DNA from: JBMNTP01 sp050945795
GTDB lineage: Bacteria; Bacillota; Clostridia; Christensenellales; MGBC116941
Assembly: GCA_050945795.1 (NCBI GenBank)
Contig: JBMNTP010000012.1
Coordinates: 1-48,705, forward strand
Reading direction: 5' to 3'
DNA length: 48,705 nt
Shown here: positions 6,417 through 15,907 of the stretch, one piece after another
How the letters are laid out: each line of letters begins with the position of its first letter
How positions within the stretch are numbered: the first letter of the stretch is position 1
Program-made: the position numbers and the translations under genes
Notes under the pieces: generated by a model
Database searches by the model: none
What the model was told of the DNA's origin: nothing
What the model saw: the letters and a program-made list of their open reading frames with translations, nothing else

Positions 6417-8528
6417 ATGAGCTTTAATCAAGAAATGCCACCGGCGTCCGGTTCAGCTAAAGAAGATCAACTAAAAGAATTTATAAGCCACGACGACGGC
6501 AAGCAGCTTACCACAGACTTCGGCCTTAAGTTACCAAACACCGACCAGTCACTCACCGCCGGTATGCGCGGCCCGACATTGCTTGAAGACTTCCATCTTC
6601 GTGAAAAGATAACACATTTTGACCATGAGCGCATACCCGAAAGGGTGGTACACGCCCGCGGCTTTGGAGTACACGGCGTTTTCCAGCCGTATGAATCGAT
6701 GTCGGAATACACGCAGGCCGCCTTTTTAAGCGATCCTTCGGTAGTAACGCCGGTATTCACGCGTTTTTCCACCGTCGTAGGTTCAAAAGGCTCCGCCGAT
6801 ACGGTAAGAGACGTGCGCGGCTTTGCCACAAAGTTTTATACATCCGAAGGCAATTTTGACATAGTAGGCAATAACATGCCGGTATTCTTTATACAGGACG
6901 CCATCAAATTCCCAGATATTGTCCATTCCATAAAACCGGAGCCCGACAACGATATACCGCAAGCCACAGCGGCGCATGATACCTTTTGGGACTTTGTAGT
7001 CAACTCACCGGAAACGGCGCATATGATAATGTGGCTTATGTCGGATCGCGGCATACCGCGCAGCTTCCGCATGATGGACGGCTTTGGCGTAAACACCTTC
7101 CGGCTTATAAACGAAAAAGGCGTGGCGAGGTTTGTCAAATTCCATTGGCGTTCGCTTTTGGGCGCTCATGCGCTCGATCGCGACGAGGCGCAGCGGCTAT
7201 GCGGCAAAGACCCCGACTTCCATCGCCGCGATATATGGGACGCCATAGAGATGGGCGAATATCCCGAGTATGAGCTGTGCCTGCAGATATTAGAAGAGAA
7301 GGACGAATTCAGCCTCGGCTTTGATATACTCGACCCTACAAAGCTGTGGCCGGAAGAAGTAGTGCCGCTAAAGGCAATAGGCAAAATGACGCTTAACCGT
7401 AATGTCGATAATTTCTTTGCCGAAACGGAGCAGGTTGCCTTCTGCCCCGCCAATATAGTGCCGGGAATAGATTTTAGCAACGATCCGCTGCTGCAAGGCC
7501 GGCTTTTCTCGTATCACGACACGCAGCTTTTGCGACTGGGCGGCCCCAACTTCCATGAAATACCCATAAATCGCCCCGTCGTACCGGTGCATAACAATCA
7601 GCGCGACGGCTTCCACCGCATGACAATAAACAGCGGCAAGGTAAGCTATCTGCCAAACTCACTAAATAGCGGCGCGCCTGTTCCGGTACCCGAGGCCGAA
7701 GGCGGTTATGCGCACTACGCACAGCGCGTCAGCGGCAGCGTTATACGGGCGCGCAGCGACAGCTTTACCGACTTTTACAGCCAGGCGGCTATGTTCTGGA
7801 ACAGCATGTCTCCCGCCGAAAAGGAGCATATTATAGACGCCTTCCACTTTGAGGTGGGTGGATCAAAAGATAAAACCATACGCCAGCGCACGGTAGATAT
7901 GTTCAACAATGTTTCAAACGAGCTGGCCGTCGAAATGGCAAAACGGTTGGGCGCCACCGCTCCTAAGCCTATTGATGTACCTTCTTCGTCGCTAGCCTCT
8001 CCGGCTCTTAGCCAGGAAAACACATATAAAACGGCACGCGGCCGCAAAGTAGCTATATTGGCCGCCAACGGCTTTGACTACAACGAGGTGTCTTTGCTTA
8101 TGGATAAGCTTAAGGCTGAAGGCGTGTGCTGCGAAATTGTAAGCGAGTTTATGGGTATGCTTACCGGCACCGGCGGCAATCAGCTTGAAGCGGCAAAGGA
8201 TTATGCCACCATAACCTCCCTTTCATACGATGCTGTGTATGTTGCCGGAGGAAGTGATTCCGCCGCCGCGCTTGCCGCCTGCCCCGCTACCGGAGAATTT
8301 ATAAAAGAGGCGTTTAAGCATTATAAAACCATAGCCGCCTCAAATGAAGGCGTTGGCGTGGTGCGCTCGGCAAATATTAATGTGCTGCCGCCTGCCACCG
8401 GCACACAAGGCGCTCAGTTTCCTATGCCCGGCATTGCATTTATGGAGGGCGAAGCGGCTACCAGCGCATTCTTTGATGATTTTATAAAGCTTATAGCCAT
8501 GCACAGGCACTGGCTGCGCGCTAAATAA
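6417..8528 (+). CDS. katE: Large-subunit haem catalase with C-terminal DJ-1/PfpI domain (HPII type)
   Basis: A 703-residue clade-II catalase that disproportionates hydrogen peroxide. The catalase core spans about residues 40-500. It has the distal histidine H79 (VVHARGFGVHG), the distal asparagine N153 (GNNMPVFF), and the proximal haem tyrosine Y366 in RLFSYHDTQ with R362. After a Pro/Ser linker, residues 545-700 form the DJ-1/PfpI-like domain seen only in large catalases. Here the usual nucleophile position and triad are not obvious, as in other HPII. An AGGAGG site precedes the ATG. It appears monocistronic, with a terminator directly after. Base composition resembles its neighbours, so there is no clear sign of recent transfer. 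Confidence 0.97.
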   Translation: MSFNQEMPPASGSAKEDQLKEFISHDDGKQLTTDFGLKLPNTDQSLTAGMRGPTLLEDFHLREKITHFDHERIPERVVHARGFGVHGVFQPYESMSEYTQAAFLSDPSVVTPVFTRFSTVVGSKGSADTVRDVRGFATKFYTSEGNFDIVGNNMPVFFIQDAIKFPDIVHSIKPEPDNDIPQATAAHDTFWDFVVNSPETAHMIMWLMSDRGIPRSFRMMDGFGVNTFRLINEKGVARFVKFHWRSLLGAHALDRDEAQRLCGKDPDFHRRDIWDAIEMGEYPEYELCLQILEEKDEFSLGFDILDPTKLWPEEVVPLKAIGKMTLNRNVDNFFAETEQVAFCPANIVPGIDFSNDPLLQGRLFSYHDTQLLRLGGPNFHEIPINRPVVPVHNNQRDGFHRMTINSGKVSYLPNSLNSGAPVPVPEAEGGYAHYAQRVSGSVIRARSDSFTDFYSQAAMFWNSMSPAEKEHIIDAFHFEVGGSKDKTIRQRTVDMFNNVSNELAVEMAKRLGATAPKPIDVPSSSLASPALSQENTYKTARGRKVAILAANGFDYNEVSLLMDKLKAEGVCCEIVSEFMGMLTGTGGNQLEAAKDYATITSLSYDAVYVAGGSDSAAALAACPATGEFIKEAFKHYKTIAASNEGVGVVRSANINVLPPATGTQGAQFPMPGIAFMEGEAATSAFFDDFIKLIAMHRHWLRAK

Positions 8529-8542
8529 AATCCGTAATATAT

Positions 8543-8590
8543 AAAAAAGCATCCCCGTACGGCGAGTACCGTACGGGGATATTTTTATTG
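8543..8590. terminator. Bidirectional terminator between katE and malic enzyme
   Basis: A perfect 12-bp stem (8551-8562 with 8569-8580) has AAAAAAGC before it and ATTTTTATT after it. It can therefore end transcription of katE and of the convergent malic enzyme gene. Confidence 0.9.
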
Positions 8591-8607
8591 CTAAAAAGTC
8601 TTTTAAG

Positions 8608-9780
8608 TTACACTCTGGCAACTCCTGATTTTTTGGCGGCTTCGGCAACAGCCTTGGCTACCACCTCGCCTACCCTAAGGTCATAAGCGGAGGGTATAAC
8701 GAAATCGGGGTTAAGCTCATCATCGGATATAAGCGAAGCTATGGCGTAAGCCGCGGCAATGTTCATTGCGTCGTTAATATCTCTGGCTTTTACGTCAAGC
8801 GCTCCTCTGAAAATGCCGGGGAAAGCAAGAACGTTGTTTATCTGGTTGGGGAAGTCGCTCCTTCCCGTTCCTACAACGCTGGCTCCAGCAGCCTTGGCGA
8901 GATCCGGCATTATTTCGGGTGTGGGGTTTGACATGGCGAAGATTATGGGGTTTTTGTTCATCTTCCTTACCATATCCTGCGTAAGCAGGCCGGGGCCGGA
9001 CAGTCCGAGGAATATGTCGGCTCCTTCTATAACATCATCAAGCGAACCGGCCTTTTTGCCGCGATTCGATATTTTCGCCATCTTCTCTTTTACGCTGTTA
9101 AGGCCGTCGCGCCCTTCATATATAGCGCCCTGACGGTCAAGCAGTATAACGTTTCTAAGTCCCATCGACATAAGCAGCCTTGTAACCGCTACTCCGGCGG
9201 CCCCGCATCCCGCGACTACGGCTTCCTGATCTTCTATCTTTCTGCCGGTAAGCTTCATAGCGTTTATCATGGCTGCTGCGGCAACAACAGCGGTGCCGTG
9301 CTGATCGTCATGATAAATCGGTATATCGCATACCTCTTTAAGCTTTTCTTCAATTTCAAAGCAGCGCGGGGATGATATATCCTCCATGTTTATTCCGCCA
9401 AAGCTGCCGCTTATAAGCTGAATTGTTTTTACAATTTCGTCCACATCCTTGGACTTGATGCACATGGGAATAGCGTCGACTCCGCCGAAAGCTTTAAACA
9501 GAGCGCATTTTCCCTCCATGACCGGCAGGCTGGCTTCAGGGCCAATATCTCCAAGTCCTAAAACCGCTGTTCCATCCGATATAACGGCAACGGTATTGCC
9601 TCTCCATGTCAAATCAAAACTCTTGCTTACGTCCTTTTGTATCTCCAAGCAAGGCTCAGCAACTCCCGGCGTATACGCTAGCGACAAATCCTCTTTGGTT
9701 TCGACGGAAACCTTGTTTGCAATAGTAATTTTGCCCTTCCACTCGTAGTGTTTCTTTAAACTTTCCTGGCCGTAATCCAT
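8608..9780 (-). CDS. NAD(P)-dependent malic enzyme
   Basis: A 390-residue short-form malic enzyme that oxidatively decarboxylates malate to pyruvate. The N-terminal domain has AYTPGVAEP with the catalytic tyrosine, and the substrate/metal region MEDISSPRCFEIE and YHDDQHGTA. The Rossmann domain starts at AVVAGCGAAGVAV. The length fits the bacterial MaeA/MaeB short class that lacks the phosphotransacetylase tail. An AGAGGGG site lies 5 bases before the ATG. It is a single-gene unit with its own promoter at 9869-9897 and converges with katE. Cofactor preference cannot be read with certainty. Confidence 0.95.
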   Translation of the reverse strand: MDYGQESLKKHYEWKGKITIANKVSVETKEDLSLAYTPGVAEPCLEIQKDVSKSFDLTWRGNTVAVISDGTAVLGLGDIGPEASLPVMEGKCALFKAFGGVDAIPMCIKSKDVDEIVKTIQLISGSFGGINMEDISSPRCFEIEEKLKEVCDIPIYHDDQHGTAVVAAAAMINAMKLTGRKIEDQEAVVAGCGAAGVAVTRLLMSMGLRNVILLDRQGAIYEGRDGLNSVKEKMAKISNRGKKAGSLDDVIEGADIFLGLSGPGLLTQDMVRKMNKNPIIFAMSNPTPEIMPDLAKAAGASVVGTGRSDFPNQINNVLAFPGIFRGALDVKARDINDAMNIAAAYAIASLISDDELNPDFVIPSAYDLRVGEVVAKAVAEAAKKSGVARV

Positions 9781-9868
9781 GTTTTCCCCTCTCTATTTTA
9801 TAGACTTTATTAATCAACATAAATCCGCGGACTTTATTTGCAGCCCGATTTTTTAACCATACGGCTCT

Positions 9869-9897
9869 ATCCTAACAAAAAACCACCGACAAATCAA
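9869..9897 (-). promoter_or_regulatory. Promoter candidate for malic enzyme
   Basis: On the minus strand, TTGATT (9892-9897), 17 bases and TAGGAT (9869-9874) lie about 90 bases upstream of the start codon. No terminator for the upstream leu operon was recognised between 9781 and 9958, so read-through is possible. Confidence 0.5.
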
Positions 9898-9958
9898 GAA
9901 ATTTTATGTGTACTAGCCCTGCTACCGGCGCTAAAATCCGACTAATCCTGCCGCCTTT

Positions 9959-11032
9959 TTACACTATTCTCTCTATGACCGCCGCCGTCATTTCACTAAG
10001 CGAACAAGCCGCCCCGCCCGGCGCCGCAATGTCCTTCGTTCTATACCCCGCCTCAAGCGCCGCCTCAACCGCTGCCTCAACCGCTGCAGCCTCACGCGTT
10101 AGCCCCAGCGACATGCGCATAAGCATGGCCGCCGAAAGTATAGACGCTACCGGATTAGCTTCGCCTCGACCGGCTATATCCGGAGCCGAACCGTGCACCG
10201 GCTCGTATATGCCGTTTTGGCCTTCACCAAGCGAAGCGGAGGGCAGCAATCCTATAGAACCGGTGAGCTGCGACAGCTCGTCCGAAAGTATGTCGCCGAA
10301 CATATTGCTTGTAACTATAACGTCAAATCGTGACGGCGCTATTATAAACTGCATTGCCGCGTTATCAACCAGCATATCGGAATACTCAACATCGCTGTAA
10401 CGCTCGGCGAGTTTGTGCATCGTCTCCCGCCACAGCCTTGAGCTTTCCAGCACATTCGCCTTATCTATGCTACACAGCTTTTTGCGCCGCGCCCTCGCCG
10501 TCTCAAACGCCTTAACGCCTATCCTCTCTATCTCCATAACGCTGTACGACTCTGTATCGTATGCTTCCTCGCCGTATTCTCCCTGGCGGCGGCCTCTATC
10601 GCCAAAATACATGCCGCCCGTCAGCTCCCGCACCATCATTATGTCAAAGCCTTTAGCAGAAATATCCTCCCTAAGCGGCGACGCCGAGCGCAAGGCGGGT
10701 ATCAGCCGAGCCGGCCGCATATTGGCGTACAACCCCAGTCCCTTCCTAAGGCCAAGCAGCGCCCGCTCCGGCCTAAGATGCCCGGGCAGCGTGTCCCACT
10801 TCGGCCCGCCTACCGCGCCCAAAAGCACGCCGTCTGCCGCGCGGCATTGCTCTAAAGTATGCTCCGGCAAAGGTATGCCGTATTCATCAATCGCTACACC
10901 GCCGGCGGGCAGCCTGTTAAAGCTAAACTGATGCCCGTATATGCCGCCGGTATGCTCCATAACCTCAGCGGTTGCGCGCATTATCTCAGGGCCTATGCCG
11001 TCGCCTTCTATAACGGCTATGTTATACTTCAT
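9959..11032 (-). CDS. leuB: 3-isopropylmalate dehydrogenase
   Basis: A 357-residue NAD-dependent dehydrogenase that converts 3-isopropylmalate to 2-oxoisocaproate. In organisms using citramalate it also converts methylmalate to 2-oxobutyrate. Marks are the N-terminal IAVIEGDGIGPEI, MYFGDRGRRQ in the middle, and NMFGDILSDE with the metal-binding aspartates, followed by the NAD-binding EPVHGSAPDIAGRGEANP. It overlaps the end of leuD by 4 bases, so translation is coupled. It is the last gene of the ilv-leu operon. Confidence 0.97.
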   Translation of the reverse strand: MKYNIAVIEGDGIGPEIMRATAEVMEHTGGIYGHQFSFNRLPAGGVAIDEYGIPLPEHTLEQCRAADGVLLGAVGGPKWDTLPGHLRPERALLGLRKGLGLYANMRPARLIPALRSASPLREDISAKGFDIMMVRELTGGMYFGDRGRRQGEYGEEAYDTESYSVMEIERIGVKAFETARARRKKLCSIDKANVLESSRLWRETMHKLAERYSDVEYSDMLVDNAAMQFIIAPSRFDVIVTSNMFGDILSDELSQLTGSIGLLPSASLGEGQNGIYEPVHGSAPDIAGRGEANPVASILSAAMLMRMSLGLTREAAAVEAAVEAALEAGYRTKDIAAPGGAACSLSEMTAAVIERIV

Positions 11033-11508
11033 TTCGCGCCCCCCATCGACTTTAGCAAACCGCCGGCGTCTATTATGTTTTGCAGGAAACCGGGGAAAGG
11101 CGAAAATGAATGAACGGCGCCTGTTGTAAGGTTTTTAAGCGTACCCGCCGAAAAATCTATCTCAAGCTTATCGCCTTCTTTTGCGTCGCAATCGCATTCG
11201 ATTATGGGCAGCCCTATGTTTACAGAGTTTCTGTAAAATATGCGCGCGAAGCTAGAAGCCACAACGCAGGATATACCCGACGCCTTTATGGCAATCGGCG
11301 CATGCTCACGCGATGAGCCGCTGCCAAAGTTTTTACCTGCTACTATTATATCTCCCGGCCTCACTTTATTTACAAACTCGGGATCAAGATCCTCCATGCA
11401 ATGCGCCGCAAGCTCGGCGGGGTCAGAAGTATTTAGATACCTCGCGGGTATTATAACGTCGGTATCGACATTATCCCCGTATTTTATTACTTTTCCCTTT
11501 ACTCTCAT
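11029..11508 (-). CDS. leuD: 3-isopropylmalate dehydratase small subunit
   Basis: A 159-residue protein of the short bacterial/archaeal LeuD class. It forms the swivel domain that completes the isomerase active site with LeuC. The signature GKNFGSGSSREHAP is present, and the N-terminal YGDNVDTDVIIPARYL is typical. GGAGAATTAAT precedes the ATG. It lies 1 base after leuC and overlaps leuB by 4 bases, so all three are co-translated. This class handles both isopropylmalate and citramalate in many anaerobes. Confidence 0.96.
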   Translation of the reverse strand: MRVKGKVIKYGDNVDTDVIIPARYLNTSDPAELAAHCMEDLDPEFVNKVRPGDIIVAGKNFGSGSSREHAPIAIKASGISCVVASSFARIFYRNSVNIGLPIIECDCDAKEGDKLEIDFSAGTLKNLTTGAVHSFSPFPGFLQNIIDAGGLLKSMGGAK

Positions 11509-11509
11509 A

Positions 11510-12793
11510 TTAATTCTCCTTCCCCTGTCCCTGCGTCAGCATTTTAGGCTCGGCTATAATTCCCATTACCGCCGATGCCGCCGCCACCGCCGGACTCGCC
11601 AGATATACCTCGCTCTTCGGATGCCCCATCCTGCCCACGAAGTTGCGGTTAGTGGTGGCAACGCATCTTTCGCCCGCCGCCAGTATGCCGGTATGCCCGC
11701 CAAGGCAAGGCCCGCAGGTCGGCGTTGACAAAGCACAGCCGGCATTTACAAATATTTCGGCAAGCCCCATGCGCACCGCCTCAAGATATATGCGCTGCGT
11801 CGCCGGTATGATTATCACTCTTACATCTTTTGCCACTCTGCGCCCATCAAGTATCTTTGCCGCCGCTACAAGGTCTGATAGCCTGCCGTTTGTGCAAGAG
11901 CCTATAACAACCTGATCTATCTTTATATCTCCGAATTCGTCAAACGTCTTTGTGTTGTCCGGCAAATGCGGAAACGCCACCGTCGGCTTTATATCAGAAA
12001 GGTTTATATCAAGTGTAAAATCGTATTCGGCGTCGGCATCGGCTTCATAGACCCTCGGCTGCGCCGCGCCGTGATCCTTTATATATTCAAGCGTTTTTTC
12101 ATCCACCGGGAATATGCCGTTTTTGCCGCCCGCCTCTATCGCCATATTGCACATGCAGAACCTGTCGTCCATGCTTAAAGAAGCAACGCCCGGCCCGCTA
12201 AATTCCATAGAGCGATAAAGCGCCCCATCAACGCCTATCTTGCCTATTATATGAAGTATTACATCTTTGCCCGACACCCATTCGCCAAGCTGGCCGGTAA
12301 GGTTTATTTTAATCGCAGACGGCACCTTAAACCATGCTTTGCCATACGCCATGCCCGCCGCCATATCCGTTGAGCCTACGCCGGTAGAAAACGCGCCCAG
12401 CGCTCCATATGTGCAGGTATGGCTGTCTGCTCCTATAATAAGATCGCCCGCTGTTACCAGTCCTTTTTCCGGCAGCAGCGCATGCTCAACGCCCATATCC
12501 CCGACATCGAAGAAGTTGACTATTTCGTGCTTTCTGGCAAAATCCCTGACGCGCTTGCATTGCTCCGCCGCCTTAATGTCCTTATTCGGCGTAAAATGGT
12601 CGAGTACCAAAGCTATGCGTGTTTTATCAAAAACGCTGTCACAGCCCGCCTTTTCGAATTCCGTTATCGCCACCGGCGAAGTTATATCATTGCCCAACAC
12701 CATATCGAGCGAAGCCATCACCATGTCACCCGCCGACAGCGCTGCCCTTTCGCAATGCGCGGCAAGTATTTTCTGAGTCATTGTCATTCCCAT
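11510..12793 (-). CDS. leuC: 3-isopropylmalate dehydratase large subunit
   Basis: A 427-residue aconitase-family subunit carrying the [4Fe-4S] cluster. The ATG at 12793 is chosen: AAGGAGAG sits 8 bases before it and MGMTMTQKILAAH is the family's usual N-terminus. An ATG at 12829 would add 12 atypical residues. The cluster cysteines are in GSCTNGR and in STPTCGPCLGGHTG. With LeuD it isomerises isopropylmalate and probably citramalate. Unusually, its first 68 bases overlap the end of cimA in another frame. Confidence 0.95.
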   Translation of the reverse strand: MGMTMTQKILAAHCERAALSAGDMVMASLDMVLGNDITSPVAITEFEKAGCDSVFDKTRIALVLDHFTPNKDIKAAEQCKRVRDFARKHEIVNFFDVGDMGVEHALLPEKGLVTAGDLIIGADSHTCTYGALGAFSTGVGSTDMAAGMAYGKAWFKVPSAIKINLTGQLGEWVSGKDVILHIIGKIGVDGALYRSMEFSGPGVASLSMDDRFCMCNMAIEAGGKNGIFPVDEKTLEYIKDHGAAQPRVYEADADAEYDFTLDINLSDIKPTVAFPHLPDNTKTFDEFGDIKIDQVVIGSCTNGRLSDLVAAAKILDGRRVAKDVRVIIIPATQRIYLEAVRMGLAEIFVNAGCALSTPTCGPCLGGHTGILAAGERCVATTNRNFVGRMGHPKSEVYLASPAVAAASAVMGIIAEPKMLTQGQGKEN

Positions 12794-14363
12794 ATCGAAT
12801 GCTCTCCTTCCTATAAAGCACATATTCAATTGAATCGGCCAGCGCCTGCCAGCTCGCGGCTACTATATCGGTAGATACGCCTATTGTAGTCCATGTATGC
12901 TCCCCGTCGGTGCTGTCTATAAGAACACGCACCTTTGCCCCCGTTGCGTTTTCCGCCGTAAGCACACGCACCTTGTAGTCTATAAGATGCACTTTTGAAA
13001 GCTCGGGGTAGAATACGCTAAGCGCCTTCCTAAGCGCTATATCCAGCGCGTGAACGGGGCCGTTGCCTATGGAGGCGGTTGTTTCCTCGCTGTCGTCAAC
13101 CTCTATCCTAAGCATCGCCGACGCGCTTCTATCGCCGTCCGGTGCCGGATACTCCCCGCTTATCCTATACATGTTAAGCTTAAAATGCGGCCGGAACCTG
13201 CCTAACGCGCTCAGCACCATAAGCTCAAAACTGGCGTCCGCCGATTCAAACTGATAACCGTCATGCTCAAGCTCTTTTATCCTTTGAAGTATCTCAGCCG
13301 TTTCCGGCGAATCCTTGTGAAGCTCCGGCGCTATCTTTTTAACCTTCGCGAGCACCGTTGTTCTGCCCGATACCTCGCTCATAAGAAAGCTTCTCGCGTT
13401 TCCTACCAGCGACGGCTCTACATGCTCAAACGAACGCGGCAGCTTTGTAACCGCATCTATATGCATGCCGCCCTTGTGGGCAAAAGCGCTCGAGCCGGTA
13501 TACGGCTTGTTCGCCGGCACCGTCATATTCGATATCTCACTTATGCGTATAAGCGTGTCGGACAAAGAGGTTAAATCGCCGTTTACGCATTTCGCTCCGC
13601 GCTTAAGCTGCATATTCGGTATAAAAACGCTCAAATCGGTATTACCGCACCGCTCGCCTATACCGGCGAAAGTACCCTGTATATGAACGGCGCCCGCCTC
13701 CGCCGCCATCATGGACGAGGCTACCGCGCAGCCTATATCATTATGGCAGTGTATTCCCACCCTTAAATCGGGAAAAGCGCTTACCACCTCTTTAGTGGCG
13801 TTAAAAACATCGAGCGGCGACGCCCCTCCGTTTGTATCGCAAAGGCAAAGAACATCAGCACCCGCCTGCGCCGCCACTTTTAGCACGCGCATGGCATAAC
13901 CGGGATCATCGGCGTAACCATCGAAAAAATGTTCGGCGTCGAATATTGCCACTCTGCCCCTGCTTTTTATATACGCTATCGTATCGCCTACAAGGTCGAG
14001 GTTTTCCTCCGGCGTTATGTTAAGTATTCTTTCGGCGTGCAGCGTCCACGACTTACCGAATATTGCTACAGACTCGGTTCCGGCATCTAATAGCGAAACG
14101 AGATTGGCGTCATCTTGAGCCTTTATTCCCTTTCTTCTAGTGCTGCCAAAGGCGCAGAGCCTAGAGTTTTTCAGCCTGAGATTCGACGCAAGCCTGAAAA
14201 ACTCTATATCCTTAGGGTTTGAGCCGGGGTTTCCGGCCTCTATATAAGCTATGCCGAATTCGTCCAGCGCCTTTACAATATTCAGCTTGTCGAACACCGA
14301 AAACGATATCCCGGCGCTTTGCGCGCCGTCTCTTAGGGTACTGTCAAATATCTCAAGCTTCAT
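12726..14363 (-). CDS. cimA: (R)-citramalate synthase
   Basis: A 545-residue enzyme of the CimA/LeuA-like family that condenses pyruvate and acetyl-CoA to citramalate. This is the entry to isoleucine that bypasses threonine. The catalytic HMGL-like barrel begins EIFDSTLRDGAQSAGISFS and has the metal motif GIHCHNDIGCAV. The C-terminal LeuA regulatory domain ends in the region SWQALADSIEYVL. A polar tail of about 28 residues follows, encoded in the overlap with leuC, and is not typical of the family. GGAGAAAGCACA precedes the ATG. It lies 12 bases after leuA. No threonine deaminase gene is in the window, which agrees with this route to 2-oxobutyrate. Confidence 0.94.
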   Translation of the reverse strand: MKLEIFDSTLRDGAQSAGISFSVFDKLNIVKALDEFGIAYIEAGNPGSNPKDIEFFRLASNLRLKNSRLCAFGSTRRKGIKAQDDANLVSLLDAGTESVAIFGKSWTLHAERILNITPEENLDLVGDTIAYIKSRGRVAIFDAEHFFDGYADDPGYAMRVLKVAAQAGADVLCLCDTNGGASPLDVFNATKEVVSAFPDLRVGIHCHNDIGCAVASSMMAAEAGAVHIQGTFAGIGERCGNTDLSVFIPNMQLKRGAKCVNGDLTSLSDTLIRISEISNMTVPANKPYTGSSAFAHKGGMHIDAVTKLPRSFEHVEPSLVGNARSFLMSEVSGRTTVLAKVKKIAPELHKDSPETAEILQRIKELEHDGYQFESADASFELMVLSALGRFRPHFKLNMYRISGEYPAPDGDRSASAMLRIEVDDSEETTASIGNGPVHALDIALRKALSVFYPELSKVHLIDYKVRVLTAENATGAKVRVLIDSTDGEHTWTTIGVSTDIVAASWQALADSIEYVLYRKESIRYGNDNDSENTCRALRKGSAVGG

Positions 14364-14375
14364 TGTGCTTTCTCC

Positions 14376-15875
14376 TCATACCAATTTGTTTACTCCGTTT
14401 ATATACGCAAGTATGCTGGCTTCTATTATGTCGGTGGACAGACCGCGCCCTATAACCGCCTTATCGCCGCTGCGTATTTTAACTATAACCTCGCCCAGCG
14501 CATCCTTGCCTTCGGAAATCGAATGTATCGAGTAATTCTCCAGCGAATGCTCAGAGGCTTTTATAATCTTATCAACGGCATTGTAAGCAGCGTCTATAGG
14601 GCCGTCGCCTATCGCCGATTCTTCATAGCTAATTTCGCCGTCGGTAAGCTTTACAACGGCGTTTGAAGTAATATAGTTGCCGCTGTTAACTGTAAATTTA
14701 TCAAGCTTAAAGCCGTTTGATATCTCGCTTTGCCTATGCCCCGCCAGTGCCTCTAAGTCATGGTCGGTAATATTCTTCTTTTTATCAGACAACGCCTTAA
14801 AACGCTCGAAAAGGTCGTCAAGCTCCTCTTTAGCAAGCGTATACCCCAGCTCAACCATGCGGTTTTCAACGGCGTGGCGGCCGCTGTGCTTGCCGAGCAC
14901 CATTGTGTTTTTCTTAAGGCCTATCGATTGCGGCGTCATAATTTCATACGTTTCGCGATTGGCCATAACGCCATGCTGATGTATTCCCGCCTCATGCGCG
15001 AAAGCGTTGCCGCCTACTATCGCCTTGTTTATAGGCGCCGTCATACCTATAACGTTATACACCAGCCGGCTGGTTCTGTAAATGCGCTGCGTATCAATGC
15101 CGCAAAAGCCGCCTATAATGTCTTTCCTTGTATTTATAGCCATAACGACTTCTTCAAGCGCGGCGTTGCCCGCCCGCTCGCCAAGGCCGTTCATAGTGCA
15201 TTCTACCTGTGTAGCGCCCGCCATAACGGCTGAAAGCGAGTTCGCCACCGCCATACCAAGGTCGTTATGGCAATGCACAGACAGCGCCGCCCGCTCAATA
15301 TCCGGCACGTTTTCCTTAAGATACTTTATAAGCCGGTGCATTTCCTCCGGCGTTGTATAACCTACGGTGTCGGGTATGTTTATAACATTAGCTCCGGCTT
15401 TCACCGCCGCCGCTACTGCCTGAACCAAAAACTCCGGCTCGCTCCTCGTCGCGTCCTCGGCTGAAAATTCAACGTCGGGGCATTTGCCGACGGCGTAAGC
15501 CACCATCTCGCTTATGGTTTCTAAAACCCTTTCCTTGCTCATCCTAAGCTTGAATTCCATATGCGTCGGCGATGTAGCCAAGAAGGTATGTATTATAGGC
15601 TTTTGCGCGCTTTTAACCGCTTGATAAGCCGCGTCTATATCCTTTTTAGTTGTCCTGGCGAGGCTGGCTACCGCGCTATATTTTACGGTATCGGCGACCG
15701 ACTTAACAGCATCAAAGTCGCCCTGCGATATAACGGCAAACCCCGCCTCTATAACATCAACCTTCATACGATCCAGCGCCTTGGCTATCTCAATCTTTTC
15801 GCTTATGTCCATGCTGCAGCCCGGAGCCTGTTCGCCGTCTCTCAGCGTGGTGTCGAATATTTTAATCTGTTTCAT
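14376..15875 (-). CDS. leuA: 2-isopropylmalate synthase
   Basis: A 499-residue enzyme that condenses 2-oxoisovalerate and acetyl-CoA, the first step specific to leucine. Marks are the FDTTLRDGEQAPGCSM start, SVHCHNDLGMAVANS with metal-binding histidines, and NAFAHEAGIHQHG. The C-terminal allosteric LeuA domain (SIGDGPIDAAYNAVDKI) is complete, so leucine feedback is expected. GGAGGAAGTAT precedes the ATG. The length is normal for the short bacterial class. It is distinct from its neighbour cimA, which begins with the related but separate FDSTLRDGAQ motif. Confidence 0.96.
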   Translation of the reverse strand: MKQIKIFDTTLRDGEQAPGCSMDISEKIEIAKALDRMKVDVIEAGFAVISQGDFDAVKSVADTVKYSAVASLARTTKKDIDAAYQAVKSAQKPIIHTFLATSPTHMEFKLRMSKERVLETISEMVAYAVGKCPDVEFSAEDATRSEPEFLVQAVAAAVKAGANVINIPDTVGYTTPEEMHRLIKYLKENVPDIERAALSVHCHNDLGMAVANSLSAVMAGATQVECTMNGLGERAGNAALEEVVMAINTRKDIIGGFCGIDTQRIYRTSRLVYNVIGMTAPINKAIVGGNAFAHEAGIHQHGVMANRETYEIMTPQSIGLKKNTMVLGKHSGRHAVENRMVELGYTLAKEELDDLFERFKALSDKKKNITDHDLEALAGHRQSEISNGFKLDKFTVNSGNYITSNAVVKLTDGEISYEESAIGDGPIDAAYNAVDKIIKASEHSLENYSIHSISEGKDALGEVIVKIRSGDKAVIGRGLSTDIIEASILAYINGVNKLV

Positions 15876-15907
15876 ATACTTCCTCCGTTAAGCGGTATTG
15901 CCCCGCT

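Noticed and set aside
13000..15900. leuA and cimA as a broken duplicate of one gene
   Set aside because: Both are full length with their own ribosome sites and distinct catalytic motifs (FDTTLRDGEQ versus FDSTLRDGAQ).
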